Positions 20,607 to 28,535 of a stretch of DNA of 64,000 bases are shown here, piece by piece. The stretch is from JAKAWQ01 sp963840545 (GTDB lineage: Bacteria > Pseudomonadota > Alphaproteobacteria > Acetobacterales > Acetobacteraceae), in assembly GCA_963840545.1 (NCBI GenBank), contig CAWIZE010000001.1, forward strand, positions 186,001 to 250,000, in the 5' to 3' direction. The notes beneath the pieces are model-generated. The model was not told the DNA's origin, did no database searches, and saw only the letters and a list, made by a program, of their open reading frames with translations. The position numbers and the translations under genes were made by a program. Numbering within the stretch: the stretch's first letter is position 1; each line of letters starts with the position of its first letter.

Positions 20607-21122
20607 ATGGCTCAGATGCCGGTTGAGAGAAAACAGGCTCCGGTGGCACGCGCGCCGGATCCCTTCGTCGCGTTCCGCACCGAGATGGACCGCCTCTTCG
20701 ATCGCTTCACCTCCGGCTTCGGCCTGCCTTCGCTCGGCCGGATGCTGGAGGCAGTCCCGTCCTGGCAAGCGGCGTGGCCGCTCTCGGACGGCGCGCCAGC
20801 GGTCGACGTGACGGAGAACGCGACCGCCTACAAGATCACGGCCGAGTTGCCGGGCATGGCGGAGAAGGACATCGAGGTCGCGGTGACCGACGATACCCTC
20901 ACCATCAAGGGCGAGAAGCGCGAGCAGCGCGAGGAGAAGGGCGAGAACCGCTATCTCTCCGAGCGCTCCTACGGTGCCTTCCAAAGGAGCTTCGTCCTGC
21001 CGCGCGGGGTCGACCGCGAAAAGCTGAACGCGAGCTTCGCCAATGGCGTGCTCACGGTCACGCTGCCGAAGACGCCCGAGGCGCAGAAGCAGGAGAAGAA
21101 GATCGAGGTGAAGGCCGGCTGA
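20607..21122 (+). CDS. Small heat shock protein, Hsp20/alpha-crystallin family
   Basis: ATP-independent holdase chaperone, 171 aa. The alpha-crystallin domain runs from about residue 65 (PAVDVTENATAYKITAELPG) to residue 162, with the family motif GVLTVTLPKTPEAQ near the end. The ATG at 20607 has TGGAG upstream. A 13-nt tandem array begins exactly on its final codons and stop. It closes the stress cluster with PEBP, Dps and BON proteins. Confidence 0.95.
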   Translation: MAQMPVERKQAPVARAPDPFVAFRTEMDRLFDRFTSGFGLPSLGRMLEAVPSWQAAWPLSDGAPAVDVTENATAYKITAELPGMAEKDIEVAVTDDTLTIKGEKREQREEKGENRYLSERSYGAFQRSFVLPRGVDREKLNASFANGVLTVTLPKTPEAQKQEKKIEVKAG

Positions 21123-21162
21123 CCCAATCGGCTGACCCAATCGGCTGACCCAATCGGCTGAC
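21117..21162 (+). repeat. Stop-anchored tandem repeat, 3.5 x 13 nt
   Basis: Three perfect copies of GGCTGACCCAATC (21117-21155) followed by a partial GGCTGAC. The first copy holds the last glycine codon and stop of hsp20 (TGA at 21120); further TGAs fall at 21133, 21146 and 21159, covering all three frames. Confidence 0.95.
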
Positions 21163-21167
21163 GCAGG

Positions 21168-21192
21168 GCGCGATGACTTTAGGTCATCACGC
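21168..21192. terminator. Hairpin after hsp20
   Basis: GCGcGATGAC pairs with GTCATCaCGC around TTTAG (arms 21168-21177 and 21183-21192, one internal mismatch). It lies between converging hsp20 and usp genes. Its right half (GGTCATCACGCTC) recurs at 23879-23891, so it may be a member of a dispersed repeat as well as a terminator. Confidence 0.5.
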
Positions 21193-21280
21193 TCCAGCCT
21201 CGGTTTTCCCGATCAAATGCATGGCTTGCCCTTGGGCTTTGGCGGATCGCTCTGCGTGCTCCGCCAGAAGCCATAGTGAT

Positions 21281-22144
21281 CTAATGGACGATCAGCAGCG
21301 GCAGCAGGCTCATGCCGACGACCGCGCGCGTGGCCCCGCCGAAGAGCGCCTCGCGCCACGGCGCATGGCCGTAGGCGCCCATCACCAGCAGGTCCGCCCC
21401 GTCCTCGCGCGCCGCCGAGAGCAGCTGCCCGCCCGGCCCCGCCGCCGCCACTTTCAGGACGTTGCGCAGGCTCGCCGCGACGCCATGCATGCCGAGATAG
21501 GCCTGGATCGCCTGTGCGCTCTCGGCGTCCTCATCGCCGACCGCGATGATGAAGCTCTGCCGCGCCTGGCGCAGGAACGGGAGCGCGGCGGCCACGGCGC
21601 GCACCGCCTGTGCCGAGCCGTTCCAGCCGATGGCGATCGTCTCGCCGATCGCGGCGGGCGGCTCCGCCGGAGCGAGCAGCGCCGGCCGGCCTGACTGCAT
21701 GAGGGTCTGCTCGATGGCGTCGGAATGCGGTCTGTCGACGACGCGATCGGAGCGGCCGAGGACGACGAGATCGAAGAACCGGGCGCGCCGGGCGACAACC
21801 ACCGGCGCGTCCCCGCTCTCCATGCGCCATGAGGCGCCCGGCTTGCCCGGCTCGGGCGGGTCGGCGAGCGCCAGCCCGTTACGGGCGGCGGCCGCGGCGA
21901 AGGACGCCTTGACCTTCCCGGCCATCGTCGCCGCGTTGGCGGTGATCTCGTCGATCCATCGCCCGTCCACCGGCAGGGCGAAGCCGCTCGCCCCGGCCGA
22001 GAGCATCACCTCCTCGACATCCAGCCCGACATGCAGCCCTTCGAGGTGGGCGCCGAACCGGCCGGCGAGGCGGCAGGCCAGCTCGAGCGCGCCGGCGTTC
22101 GCGGTGCCGCCGCTCAGGCCGGCGAGAATGGTCTTGATCGCCAT
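21281..22144 (-). CDS. Universal stress protein with two UspA domains
   Basis: 287 aa, two tandem UspA-like domains. Domain 1 begins MAIKTILAGLSGGTANAG. Domain 2 begins IAIGWNGSAQAVRAVAAAL near residue 163 and ends with GAYGHAPWREALFGGATRAV, close to the ATP-binding G-x2-G-x9-G(S/T) signature. The ATG at 22144 follows CGGAGGAAGACC; the frame opens further upstream but without a site. It faces the PEBP-Dps-BON-Hsp20 cluster and fits its stress theme. Confidence 0.9.
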   Translation of the reverse strand: MAIKTILAGLSGGTANAGALELACRLAGRFGAHLEGLHVGLDVEEVMLSAGASGFALPVDGRWIDEITANAATMAGKVKASFAAAAARNGLALADPPEPGKPGASWRMESGDAPVVVARRARFFDLVVLGRSDRVVDRPHSDAIEQTLMQSGRPALLAPAEPPAAIGETIAIGWNGSAQAVRAVAAALPFLRQARQSFIIAVGDEDAESAQAIQAYLGMHGVAASLRNVLKVAAAGPGGQLLSAAREDGADLLVMGAYGHAPWREALFGGATRAVVGMSLLPLLIVH

Positions 22145-22196
22145 GGTCTTCCTCCGCCCTGGTCTCGTCTCTATCGGTGCCGTCTCGCCTTGCATC

Positions 22197-22985
22197 TCAG
22201 CACGTCGCCACCAGCCCGTCATGGCCGGGCTCGACCCCGGAGGGCAGGTTCCGGACCAGCCAGGCCCAGTCCATGTCCGAGCCCATATGCGTCAGGATCG
22301 TCCGCCGCGGCGCGAGGCGGGCGACCCAGCCGAGCACCTTCTCGAGATGGGCGTGGGTGGCGTGCGGCCCGGAGCGCTGGAAGCAGCCGACGATCCAGGT
22401 ATCGATCCCCGCGAGCGCGCCTAGGGCCGTTTCGTCGAGCCCATGCACGTCGGTCGAATAGGCGAAGCCGCCGATCCGGAGGCCGAGCGTGCGGGTGAAG
22501 CCATGGTCCTGATCGAAAAGCCGGACATCCATCCCGGCGATGCCGACCGTCTCGCCCGGCGCCACGGCATGCGTCTCAAGCACGGGCCGGAGGAAGCCCC
22601 GCCCGTCCCAGGGCTGGAAGACATAATCGAAGCGCCGCGCCAGCTCTCCCAGCACCGCCGCTTCCGCATAGGCGGGCAGCGGACGGCCGGCGATCCGGTT
22701 CAGGATGCGCACGTCATCGAGGCCGGTGATGTGATCGGCATGCGCGTGGGTGAAGAGGATCGCCTCGACGCGCGGAACCGCGCAGGCGAGGAGCTGGCCG
22801 CGGAGCTCCGGCGGCGTATCGACCAGCAGGCGCTCGCCCCCGGGCCCCTCGACGACGATGCCGGCGCGCGTGCGGCGGTTGCGCGGCTCGTCCGGATCGC
22901 AGGCGCCCCAATCGCCACGCCCGTCCGGCCCGCCGATCAGCGGCACGCCGGCCGAGCCGCCGCTTCCCAGCATCACGATCCTCAT
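22197..22985 (-). CDS. Metallo-beta-lactamase fold hydrolase (PhnP/RNase Z-like)
   Basis: 262-aa MBL-fold enzyme. The zinc-binding motif HAHADH is near residue 80 (LFTHAHADHITGLDD), later ligands are in FAYSTDVHGL and ILTHMGSDMD, and the N-terminus MRIVMLGSGGSAGVPLIGG is typical of the PhnP-like phosphodiesterase branch. It begins with ATGA overlapping the tatD stop, so the two are co-translated. Conserved next to tatD in many alphaproteobacteria; substrate probably a cyclic or nucleic-acid phosphodiester. Confidence 0.88.
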   Translation of the reverse strand: MRIVMLGSGGSAGVPLIGGPDGRGDWGACDPDEPRNRRTRAGIVVEGPGGERLLVDTPPELRGQLLACAVPRVEAILFTHAHADHITGLDDVRILNRIAGRPLPAYAEAAVLGELARRFDYVFQPWDGRGFLRPVLETHAVAPGETVGIAGMDVRLFDQDHGFTRTLGLRIGGFAYSTDVHGLDETALGALAGIDTWIVGCFQRSGPHATHAHLEKVLGWVARLAPRRTILTHMGSDMDWAWLVRNLPSGVEPGHDGLVATC

Positions 22986-23755
22986 GCGGCCTTGCGGAAC
23001 AGGCGGCGGAAATTGGCGCAGGTGAGCTCCGCGAGCGCTGCCGGATCGAGGCCACGCACCTCAGCGAGCACGGCGGCGGTGTGGATGACGAAGGCGGGCT
23101 CGTTGCGCTTGCCGCGCAGCGGCACCGGCGCGAGATAGGGCGCGTCGGTCTCCACCAGCACCCGATCGGCCGGCAGATCGCGCGCGATGTCCCTGAGCTC
23201 CTGCGATTTCGGGAAGGTGAGGATCCCTGAGAAGCTGACATAGCCGCCGCGCGCGATCGCGAACTCCGCAAGCCGGCGCCGGCTCGAGAAGCAGTGGAGC
23301 AGGAAGTCGAACCGGCCGCGCGCCGCGATCTCCTCGGCGAGCACCCGCTCGATATCGGCATCGGCGCTGCGGGCATGGATCACGAGCGGCACGCAAGCCG
23401 CGCGGGCAGCCCCGATATGGACGCGGAAATTCCGTTCCTGGATGTCGCGCGACGGCTCCTTGTAGAACCAGTCGAGACCGGTCTCGCCAATGCCGATCAC
23501 CTTGGGATCGGCGGCCAGCGCCAGGATTTCCTCAGGCGCCGGGAGCGGCGCCTCGGCGGCATGATGCGGATGGACGCCGACGGTGCACCAGACATTGTCG
23601 TGGGCGCGGGCGCGCGCGAGGATCGCGCGCGACTGCTCCATGGTGGTGCCGATGCTGACGAGCTCGCCGACGCCGGCGGAAGCGGCGCGGGCGAGGATCT
23701 CGGGTAGCTCCGCGTCGCTGTAGTCATCGAGATGACAATGCGAGTCGATCAGCAT
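22982..23755 (-). CDS. TatD family deoxyribonuclease
   Basis: Metal-dependent 3'-5' exonuclease family, TIM-barrel, 257 aa. Motifs are MLIDSHCHLDDYSD at the N-terminus, VGVHPHHAAEA near residue 60, IGETGLDWFYKEPS near residue 92, VIHARSADADIERVL near residue 125 and LVETDAPYLAP near residue 203. In most genomes this gene is in a metG-holB-tatD-MBL chain. Here two membrane-protein genes and a repeat lie between it and metG. Confidence 0.93.
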   Translation of the reverse strand: MLIDSHCHLDDYSDAELPEILARAASAGVGELVSIGTTMEQSRAILARARAHDNVWCTVGVHPHHAAEAPLPAPEEILALAADPKVIGIGETGLDWFYKEPSRDIQERNFRVHIGAARAACVPLVIHARSADADIERVLAEEIAARGRFDFLLHCFSSRRRLAEFAIARGGYVSFSGILTFPKSQELRDIARDLPADRVLVETDAPYLAPVPLRGKRNEPAFVIHTAAVLAEVRGLDPAALAELTCANFRRLFRKAA

Positions 23756-23790
23756 GCGGGCGTGTTTGTCACGCCGCGCCGGGCGTGGCT

Positions 23791-23893
23791 AGAGCGGGAT
23801 GGGATCGCTCGCACTCTCCCATCCCGCTCTATCTCTTTGTTTAATCGTGTGATTCAGACCTCCGATGATTCCACCTTCGGTCATCACGCTCTA
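23791..23893. repeat. Intergenic palindromic repeat with strong hairpin upstream of tatD
   Basis: AGAGCGGGATGGGA (23791-23804) pairs perfectly over 14 bp with TCCCATCCCGCTCT (23817-23830). A second element follows, reading GATGATTCCACCTTCGGTC and ATCACGCTCTAG, whose right end repeats that of the 21168 hairpin. The layout, AGAGCG-type ends around a small AT-rich centre (TTTGTTTAAT), is like the dispersed intergenic palindromes common in alphaproteobacterial genomes. It lies just before tatD and right at the stop of the upstream membrane-protein gene. Confidence 0.7.
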
Positions 23894-24433
23894 GCCCGCA
23901 GCGGGCGGGCCCGCCGCAACCACCAGGGCCTGGCTCGGCGCGGCGTTGAACTTTCGGAGATAAGTCGCAAACCGACCGACGAAAATGCCGGTGCAGAACC
24001 CGCCCACCGCGAGATCGGCGAGCAGGAACGGAAAGTCGCGGCTGAGCGCGGGATCGGTGCCGCCGATATAGCCGAGCGCGTATTTCGCCGCGAAGATCAG
24101 CACCACGAGAGGCAGCACCGTCGGGTCGCCGTCGAGGCCGACCAGCCAGCTCTGGTGGTCGGCACGGACCGCGATGCCGCGCACCAGCCAATGCCCGAGC
24201 CCGGCCCCGGCGAGCAGCGCCAGCAGCCATCCCAGGAGGGCGCCGGCCGTCACCGCGTGGCTTTCCGCGATCCCCGCGAGATCCCATGCGGCGAAGATTG
24301 CGGGCAGGATCGCCAGCCGCCACAGCGGCGTGACATTGGCGCGTCCCGCCGCGAGCCCGCGCCGCACCAGAACCACGAACAGCACATAGACCCACCAGGG
24401 CGTCTGGCTCAGCGCTTGGGAGACGGCATTCAT
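23891..24433 (-). CDS. DUF6622-like membrane protein
   Basis: 180 aa, about five hydrophobic helices. The N-terminus MNAVSQALSQTPWWVYVLFV, then LAAGRANVTPLWRLAILPA, resembles the DUF6622 family of small proteobacterial membrane proteins of unknown function. The start is the ATG at 24433; an in-frame ATG at 24490 would overlap the next gene. Its stop codon (TAG) lies on the edge of the palindromic repeat at 23791-23893. Family assignment is by pattern recognition only. Confidence 0.7.
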   Translation of the reverse strand: MNAVSQALSQTPWWVYVLFVVLVRRGLAAGRANVTPLWRLAILPAIFAAWDLAGIAESHAVTAGALLGWLLALLAGAGLGHWLVRGIAVRADHQSWLVGLDGDPTVLPLVVLIFAAKYALGYIGGTDPALSRDFPFLLADLAVGGFCTGIFVGRFATYLRKFNAAPSQALVVAAGPPAAG

Positions 24434-24443
24434 GCCCGGCCGC

Positions 24444-25271
24444 TCAGTGCGACGGGTCCGGCACGGGATAAGGGCGGGTGATGTCGGCATATGCGTTGCG
24501 CATCGGCTGGCTCGAAATGATGAGAACGCCGGAAAAGGGCGTGTCCATATCGAGCATGACGAACACCGCCGAGGAGATCGAGAGCGCGCAGAGCGCGATC
24601 GTCATGAAGACGAAGCCCGTGCGCGGCGCGTTCAGCCCGAAACAGACGAAGATCACCATCAGCCAGAACACCAGCACGACGAAGAACGGCATCGATATCG
24701 TCGAGCGCGCCTCCTCGTTCACCGTCCAGCGCGCCTGCACGAAGGCGTGGAAATCGTCCAGGCAGGAGGTGGCGATCCCGGAATGGAAGGCGTCCGTGGG
24801 CGCGAGGCGGCGGATCGCAAGGTCGATCCCGTTGATGACATCGCCGAGAGCCTGACTCTCCATCGCCCCCGGCGAAATCGGCTGCGCCTTGGCAAGATCG
24901 CCGGCATCCGGCAACCCCACCTGGAAGGGCCAGGTGGTGGCGACGACCGCCGCGGTATAGCCGCGAAGCGCGCGCCGTGCGTCCACCGTCTCCGGACCGT
25001 AGTTGCGCAGGCACTGGTCGAGCTGGACGACCTGCGCGGCGAGCTTGGCCATATCGGTGTTGGCCTGGTCGAACGCCCCCTTCACCGAATAGATGAGCAG
25101 GCTCATCACCAACGCCGCAAATGTCACCAGCATGGTGATGCCGAGCCCCACCAGCTCCACCGTCTCGTGGCTATGGTGCCGCTCGGAGAGACGCCCCTTG
25201 ATGAACATTCCGAGGGCGGCGCTGGCGAGCAGCAGCACGAGAACGCTGGCGCTGCGCAGGGCTTCTTGCAT
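24444..25271 (-). CDS. DUF4239/bestrophin-like membrane protein
   Basis: 275 aa with two N-terminal and two C-terminal transmembrane helices and a long soluble middle, the arrangement of DUF4239 (bestrophin-like domain) proteins. The N-terminal part has LLASAALGMFIKGRL and HETVELVGLGITMLVTFAAL; the C-terminal helices include MPFFVVLVFWLMVIFVCFG. Function unknown; an ion-channel role has been suggested only from the fold name. It ends 10 nt before the next membrane protein and begins 27 nt after the metG stop. Confidence 0.75.
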   Translation of the reverse strand: MQEALRSASVLVLLLASAALGMFIKGRLSERHHSHETVELVGLGITMLVTFAALVMSLLIYSVKGAFDQANTDMAKLAAQVVQLDQCLRNYGPETVDARRALRGYTAAVVATTWPFQVGLPDAGDLAKAQPISPGAMESQALGDVINGIDLAIRRLAPTDAFHSGIATSCLDDFHAFVQARWTVNEEARSTISMPFFVVLVFWLMVIFVCFGLNAPRTGFVFMTIALCALSISSAVFVMLDMDTPFSGVLIISSQPMRNAYADITRPYPVPDPSH

Positions 25272-25298
25272 CGCCTTCCCCGCGCCCCCGCCGCGCCG

Positions 25299-26828
25299 CT
25301 AGGCGGCGTCCTCCACGAACCGCGGGAAGAGCGCCTGCGGCGCCGGCAATTCCGTGCCGGCGGCCAAAGGCGCGGCGAGCGCGGCAAGATTGCGCGCCCC
25401 CGCGGGCACGCCGAGCTGGTCGAGCATGCGCGCCATGCTGTCCGGCATGAAAGGCTGCAGCACGGTCGCGATCACGCGCAACCCGTCGGCGAGCACGCGC
25501 AGCACCGCTTCCATGCGCGGCGGATCGGTGCGCCTGAGCGCCCAGGGCGCCTGATGGTCGATATAGGCGTTGGCGGCGCGCACCAGCTTCCACACCTCCT
25601 CCAGCGCCTCGGAGAAGGCCACGCGCTCGAGCGCCTCGCCAACCCGCCCCGGCAGCGCGCCGGCGGCGGCGATCATCGCCGCATCCTCCGCCGTCGGCGG
25701 GGCGCGGGCCGGCAGCGCGGCGGCGCAGTGCCGCGCCAGCAGCGCCAGCGAGCGCTGCGCCAGATTGCCGAGATCGTTGGCCAACTCGACATTCAGGCGC
25801 GTGACGAGCGCGCGATGGCTGAGCGAGCCGTCACTGCCGAACGGGACCTCGCGGAGCAGGAAATAGCGCACGGCGTCGAGGCCATAGCGGCTCACCAGCT
25901 CGTGCGGATCGATGACATTGCCGAGCGACTTGCTCATCTTCTCGCCCTCGACCGTCCACCAGCCGTTGGCGAAGACACGCTTCGGCGGCGCCAGGCCCGC
26001 GGCCATCAGCAACGCCGGCCAGTAGACCGCGTGAAACCGGATGATGTCCTTGCCGACGAGATGCAGATCCGCCGGCCAGAATTCCCAGCGGGCCGCCCCC
26101 TCGTCGGGAAACCCGGCCGCGGTGATGTAGTTGGTGAGCGCGTCGAGCCAGACATACATGACATGGCCGGGATCGCCCGGCACCGGCACGCCCCAGCGGA
26201 AGCTGGTCCGGCTGATCGAAAGATCCGTAAGCCCGGACCTGACGAAGCTCACCACCTCGTTGCGCCGCGAGGGGGGCGCGATGAAATCGGGATGGGCGTC
26301 ATAGAAGGCGAGCAGCCGGTCCTGCCAGGCCGAGAGGCGGAAGAAATAGGAGGGCTCGCCCACCCACTCGACCGGCGCGCCGCTCGGCGCGAGCCGCGTC
26401 CCGTCCGGACCCGGGGCCAGCTCGGACTCGGCGTAGAAGGCCTCGTCGCGCACGGCGTACCAGCCCTGATACGCGCCGAGATAGATCTCGCCGCGCTCCG
26501 CCAGGCGCTCCCACAGCGCGGCACAGGCGCGCTTGTGGCGCGGCTCGGTGGTGCGGATGAAATCGTCGTTCGAGGCGCCCATCCACGCCGTCATCTCGCG
26601 GAACTGCGCGGCAACCCGGTCGGTGAAGCTCTGCGGATCGAGCCCCGCCGCGGCGGCCGCCTTCTCCACCTTCTGGCCGTGCTCGTCGGTCCCGGTGAGA
26701 AAGAACACCTCGTCCCCCGCCAACCGCCGCCAGCGCGCGAGCACGTCGGCCGCGACCGTGGTGTACGCGTGGCCGATATGCGGCGCGCCGTTGACATAAT
26801 AGATCGGCGTCGTGATGTAGAACTTCAT
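25299..26828 (-). CDS. metG: Methionine-tRNA ligase
   Basis: Class I aminoacyl-tRNA synthetase, 509 aa, charging tRNA-Met. The HIGH motif is APHIGHAY at residues 15-22 and the KMSKS loop is EGEKMSKSLGN near residue 305. The zinc-knuckle cysteines of E. coli-type MetG are absent in the connective domain, which instead reads YLGAYQGWYAVRDEAFY; this suits the shorter metal-free subtype. There is no C-terminal tRNA-binding extension. The ATG at 26828 overlaps the holB stop by four bases. Confidence 0.96.
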   Translation of the reverse strand: MKFYITTPIYYVNGAPHIGHAYTTVAADVLARWRRLAGDEVFFLTGTDEHGQKVEKAAAAAGLDPQSFTDRVAAQFREMTAWMGASNDDFIRTTEPRHKRACAALWERLAERGEIYLGAYQGWYAVRDEAFYAESELAPGPDGTRLAPSGAPVEWVGEPSYFFRLSAWQDRLLAFYDAHPDFIAPPSRRNEVVSFVRSGLTDLSISRTSFRWGVPVPGDPGHVMYVWLDALTNYITAAGFPDEGAARWEFWPADLHLVGKDIIRFHAVYWPALLMAAGLAPPKRVFANGWWTVEGEKMSKSLGNVIDPHELVSRYGLDAVRYFLLREVPFGSDGSLSHRALVTRLNVELANDLGNLAQRSLALLARHCAAALPARAPPTAEDAAMIAAAGALPGRVGEALERVAFSEALEEVWKLVRAANAYIDHQAPWALRRTDPPRMEAVLRVLADGLRVIATVLQPFMPDSMARMLDQLGVPAGARNLAALAAPLAAGTELPAPQALFPRFVEDAA

Positions 26829-27832
26829 GCTCCGTCCAGCAGGGCCAGGCCCGAAACGACCGCCTGGCGGCGATCGAGATTGAACCGCTCCGTCTCGTCC
26901 GCCAGGCCGCAGAGCGCGTGCCACACCTCCCCCCAGGCATCAAGGGGCCGGAGCTCGAGCAGCCGAAGCTGATCCGGATCGGCGCGGCCGCGCGCCCCCG
27001 CGCGCACCGCCGCCGCGACGCCTGCGAGCAGCAGCTCCATGAACGTCGAAAAGCCGCTCTCGCCCCGGCCCAGGCGATCGACCAGCCCGTGCGCGCGCGC
27101 CGCGCCATAGGCCGGCACGGACGCCAGCACCTCATCGACCAGCGCCGCGATCGCCACGCCCTCCTCGGCGGCCAGCCGCAGCGCCCGCCCGGGCGAACCC
27201 TCCGCCAGCGCCGCCAGCCGCGCCCGCTCCTCCGCCGGCAGACGCGGCAGATACCCCGCCAGCAGCGCCTCCATCTCGGCCTCGCCGAGCGGCGCCAGCC
27301 GCAACTGCCGGCAGCGGCTGCGCAGCGTCGCCGGCAACCGCCCGGGCGCCGAACAGACGAGCAGGAGAACCGCCCGCGGCGGCGGCTCCTCCAGCACCTT
27401 GAGCAAGGCATTGGCCGCATTGGCGTTCAACGCCTCGGCCGGATCGACGATGATCACCCGCCAGCCACCCTCGGCCGCGGTGCGGCGAAGGAACTCCGCC
27501 CCCGCCCGCACGTCATCGACCAGGATCTCCCGATGCAGCCGCCCGCTGCGGCCATCGACGCCCCGCCCGATGGTGTGAAGATCGGCATGCGACCCGGCTG
27601 CAACCCGCCGGAACACGGGATCCCGCGGATCGAGCGCGAGCCCGTCCCCGTCCAGCCCGGCCAGCAATCGCCGGGCGAACCGATAGGCAAGCGTCGCCTT
27701 GCCCACCCCGGCCGGCCCGACGATCAGCCAGGCATGATGCAACCGCCCGCCACGGACCGCTTCGAGCAAAGCCAGCTCGGCCGCCCCATGACCAACCAAC
27801 CCCGCATTCGCCCGCGGCTCCGGCACACTCAC
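26825..27832 (-). CDS. holB: DNA polymerase III subunit delta'
   Basis: Clamp-loader subunit, 335 aa. The P-loop-like motif GPAGVGKATLAYRFARRLL is near residue 40, EILVDDVRAGAEFLRRTAAE is near residue 103, and NALLKVLEEPPPRAVLLLV is near residue 145, followed by PATLRSRCRQLRLAPL, the sensor-1/arginine-finger region shared with other clamp loader subunits. Chain order tmk-holB-metG matches the usual bacterial arrangement. The start is GTG at 27832 with GGGAGGGAGCTCC upstream. Two strong hairpins separate it from tmk. Confidence 0.93.
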   Translation of the reverse strand: MSVPEPRANAGLVGHGAAELALLEAVRGGRLHHAWLIVGPAGVGKATLAYRFARRLLAGLDGDGLALDPRDPVFRRVAAGSHADLHTIGRGVDGRSGRLHREILVDDVRAGAEFLRRTAAEGGWRVIIVDPAEALNANAANALLKVLEEPPPRAVLLLVCSAPGRLPATLRSRCRQLRLAPLGEAEMEALLAGYLPRLPAEERARLAALAEGSPGRALRLAAEEGVAIAALVDEVLASVPAYGAARAHGLVDRLGRGESGFSTFMELLLAGVAAAVRAGARGRADPDQLRLLELRPLDAWGEVWHALCGLADETERFNLDRRQAVVSGLALLDGA

Positions 27833-27857
27833 GCGGAGCTCCCTCCCCAGTAAGACC

Positions 27858-27906
27858 AGGGGACGCTGTCCCCTGGACCCCTGCCAAGGGGCAGAGCCCC
27901 TTGGCC
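27858..27906. repeat. Double hairpin repeat between tmk and holB
   Basis: Two adjacent perfect hairpins: CCAGGGGAC-GCT-GTCCCCTGG (27858-27878) and CCAAGGGGC-AGA-GCCCCTTGG (27886-27906). The first, with flanks GA and ACCCC, closely matches the hairpin at 38264-38282, showing a dispersed family. Because tmk and holB are usually co-transcribed, it may weaken or insulate expression between them. Confidence 0.8.
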
Positions 27907-27920
27907 TTCCGGCGAGGCGG

Positions 27921-28535
27921 TCACGCTAGTCTCGCCTGGGTGAGAGAAAAAAGCCGGGCGTGCACTTCGGCTGCGGGTGGTGAGGCGTCGACCAAGAGGC
28001 AGCGGTCCGGGTCTGTTTTGGCGATGGTTTGGAAGCCCTGGCGCGTGCGTTGGAGGAACTCGGGGCCGAGGCGTTCGTAGCGGTCGGCGCCGCTGCCGCG
28101 TTGCTGGCGGCGGCGCTCTTCCTCCGCCGGCGGAAGGTCGAGGACGAAGGTGAGGTCGGGCGTGAGGTCGAGCAGGCGGATCAGGGTGGCGATGGCGGCG
28201 CGGTCGGCGCCCTGCCCGTATCCCTGGTAGGCCATGGTGGAATCGAAGAAGCGGTCGCAGACGATGGTGAACCCCGCGGCCAGCGCCGGGCGGAGCGTGC
28301 GGCCGGCGTGATCGGTGCGGGCGGCGAAGTGGATCAGGGCTTCGGCCAGCGGGTCGAGCGTGATGGCGTTGGCGAGGAGGAAGCCGCGCAGCGCCTCGGC
28401 GCCGGGCGCGCCGCCCGGTTCGCGCGTCAGCAGCACCGGCCGGCCGGCGGCGGCGAGGCTGGCGGCGAGGAGGCGGGCCTGGGTCGATTTGCCGGCGCAG
28501 TCCGTCCCTTCGAGGGTGATGAAGCAGGTCCTCAC
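27921..28535 (-). CDS. tmk: Thymidylate kinase
   Basis: Phosphorylates dTMP to dTDP, 204 aa. P-loop ITLEGTDCAGKSTQARLL at residues 6-23, DRF motif IVCDRFFDSTMAYQGYG near residue 92, and lid region RRRQQRGSGADRYE near residue 150. The start is the GTG at 28535 (GTGAGG), which overlaps the stop TAG of the upstream D,D-carboxypeptidase gene, so they are translationally coupled. The minus frame remains open far upstream, but that portion is a shadow. Confidence 0.95.
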   Translation of the reverse strand: MRTCFITLEGTDCAGKSTQARLLAASLAAAGRPVLLTREPGGAPGAEALRGFLLANAITLDPLAEALIHFAARTDHAGRTLRPALAAGFTIVCDRFFDSTMAYQGYGQGADRAAIATLIRLLDLTPDLTFVLDLPPAEEERRRQQRGSGADRYERLGPEFLQRTRQGFQTIAKTDPDRCLLVDASPPAAEVHARLFSLTQARLA

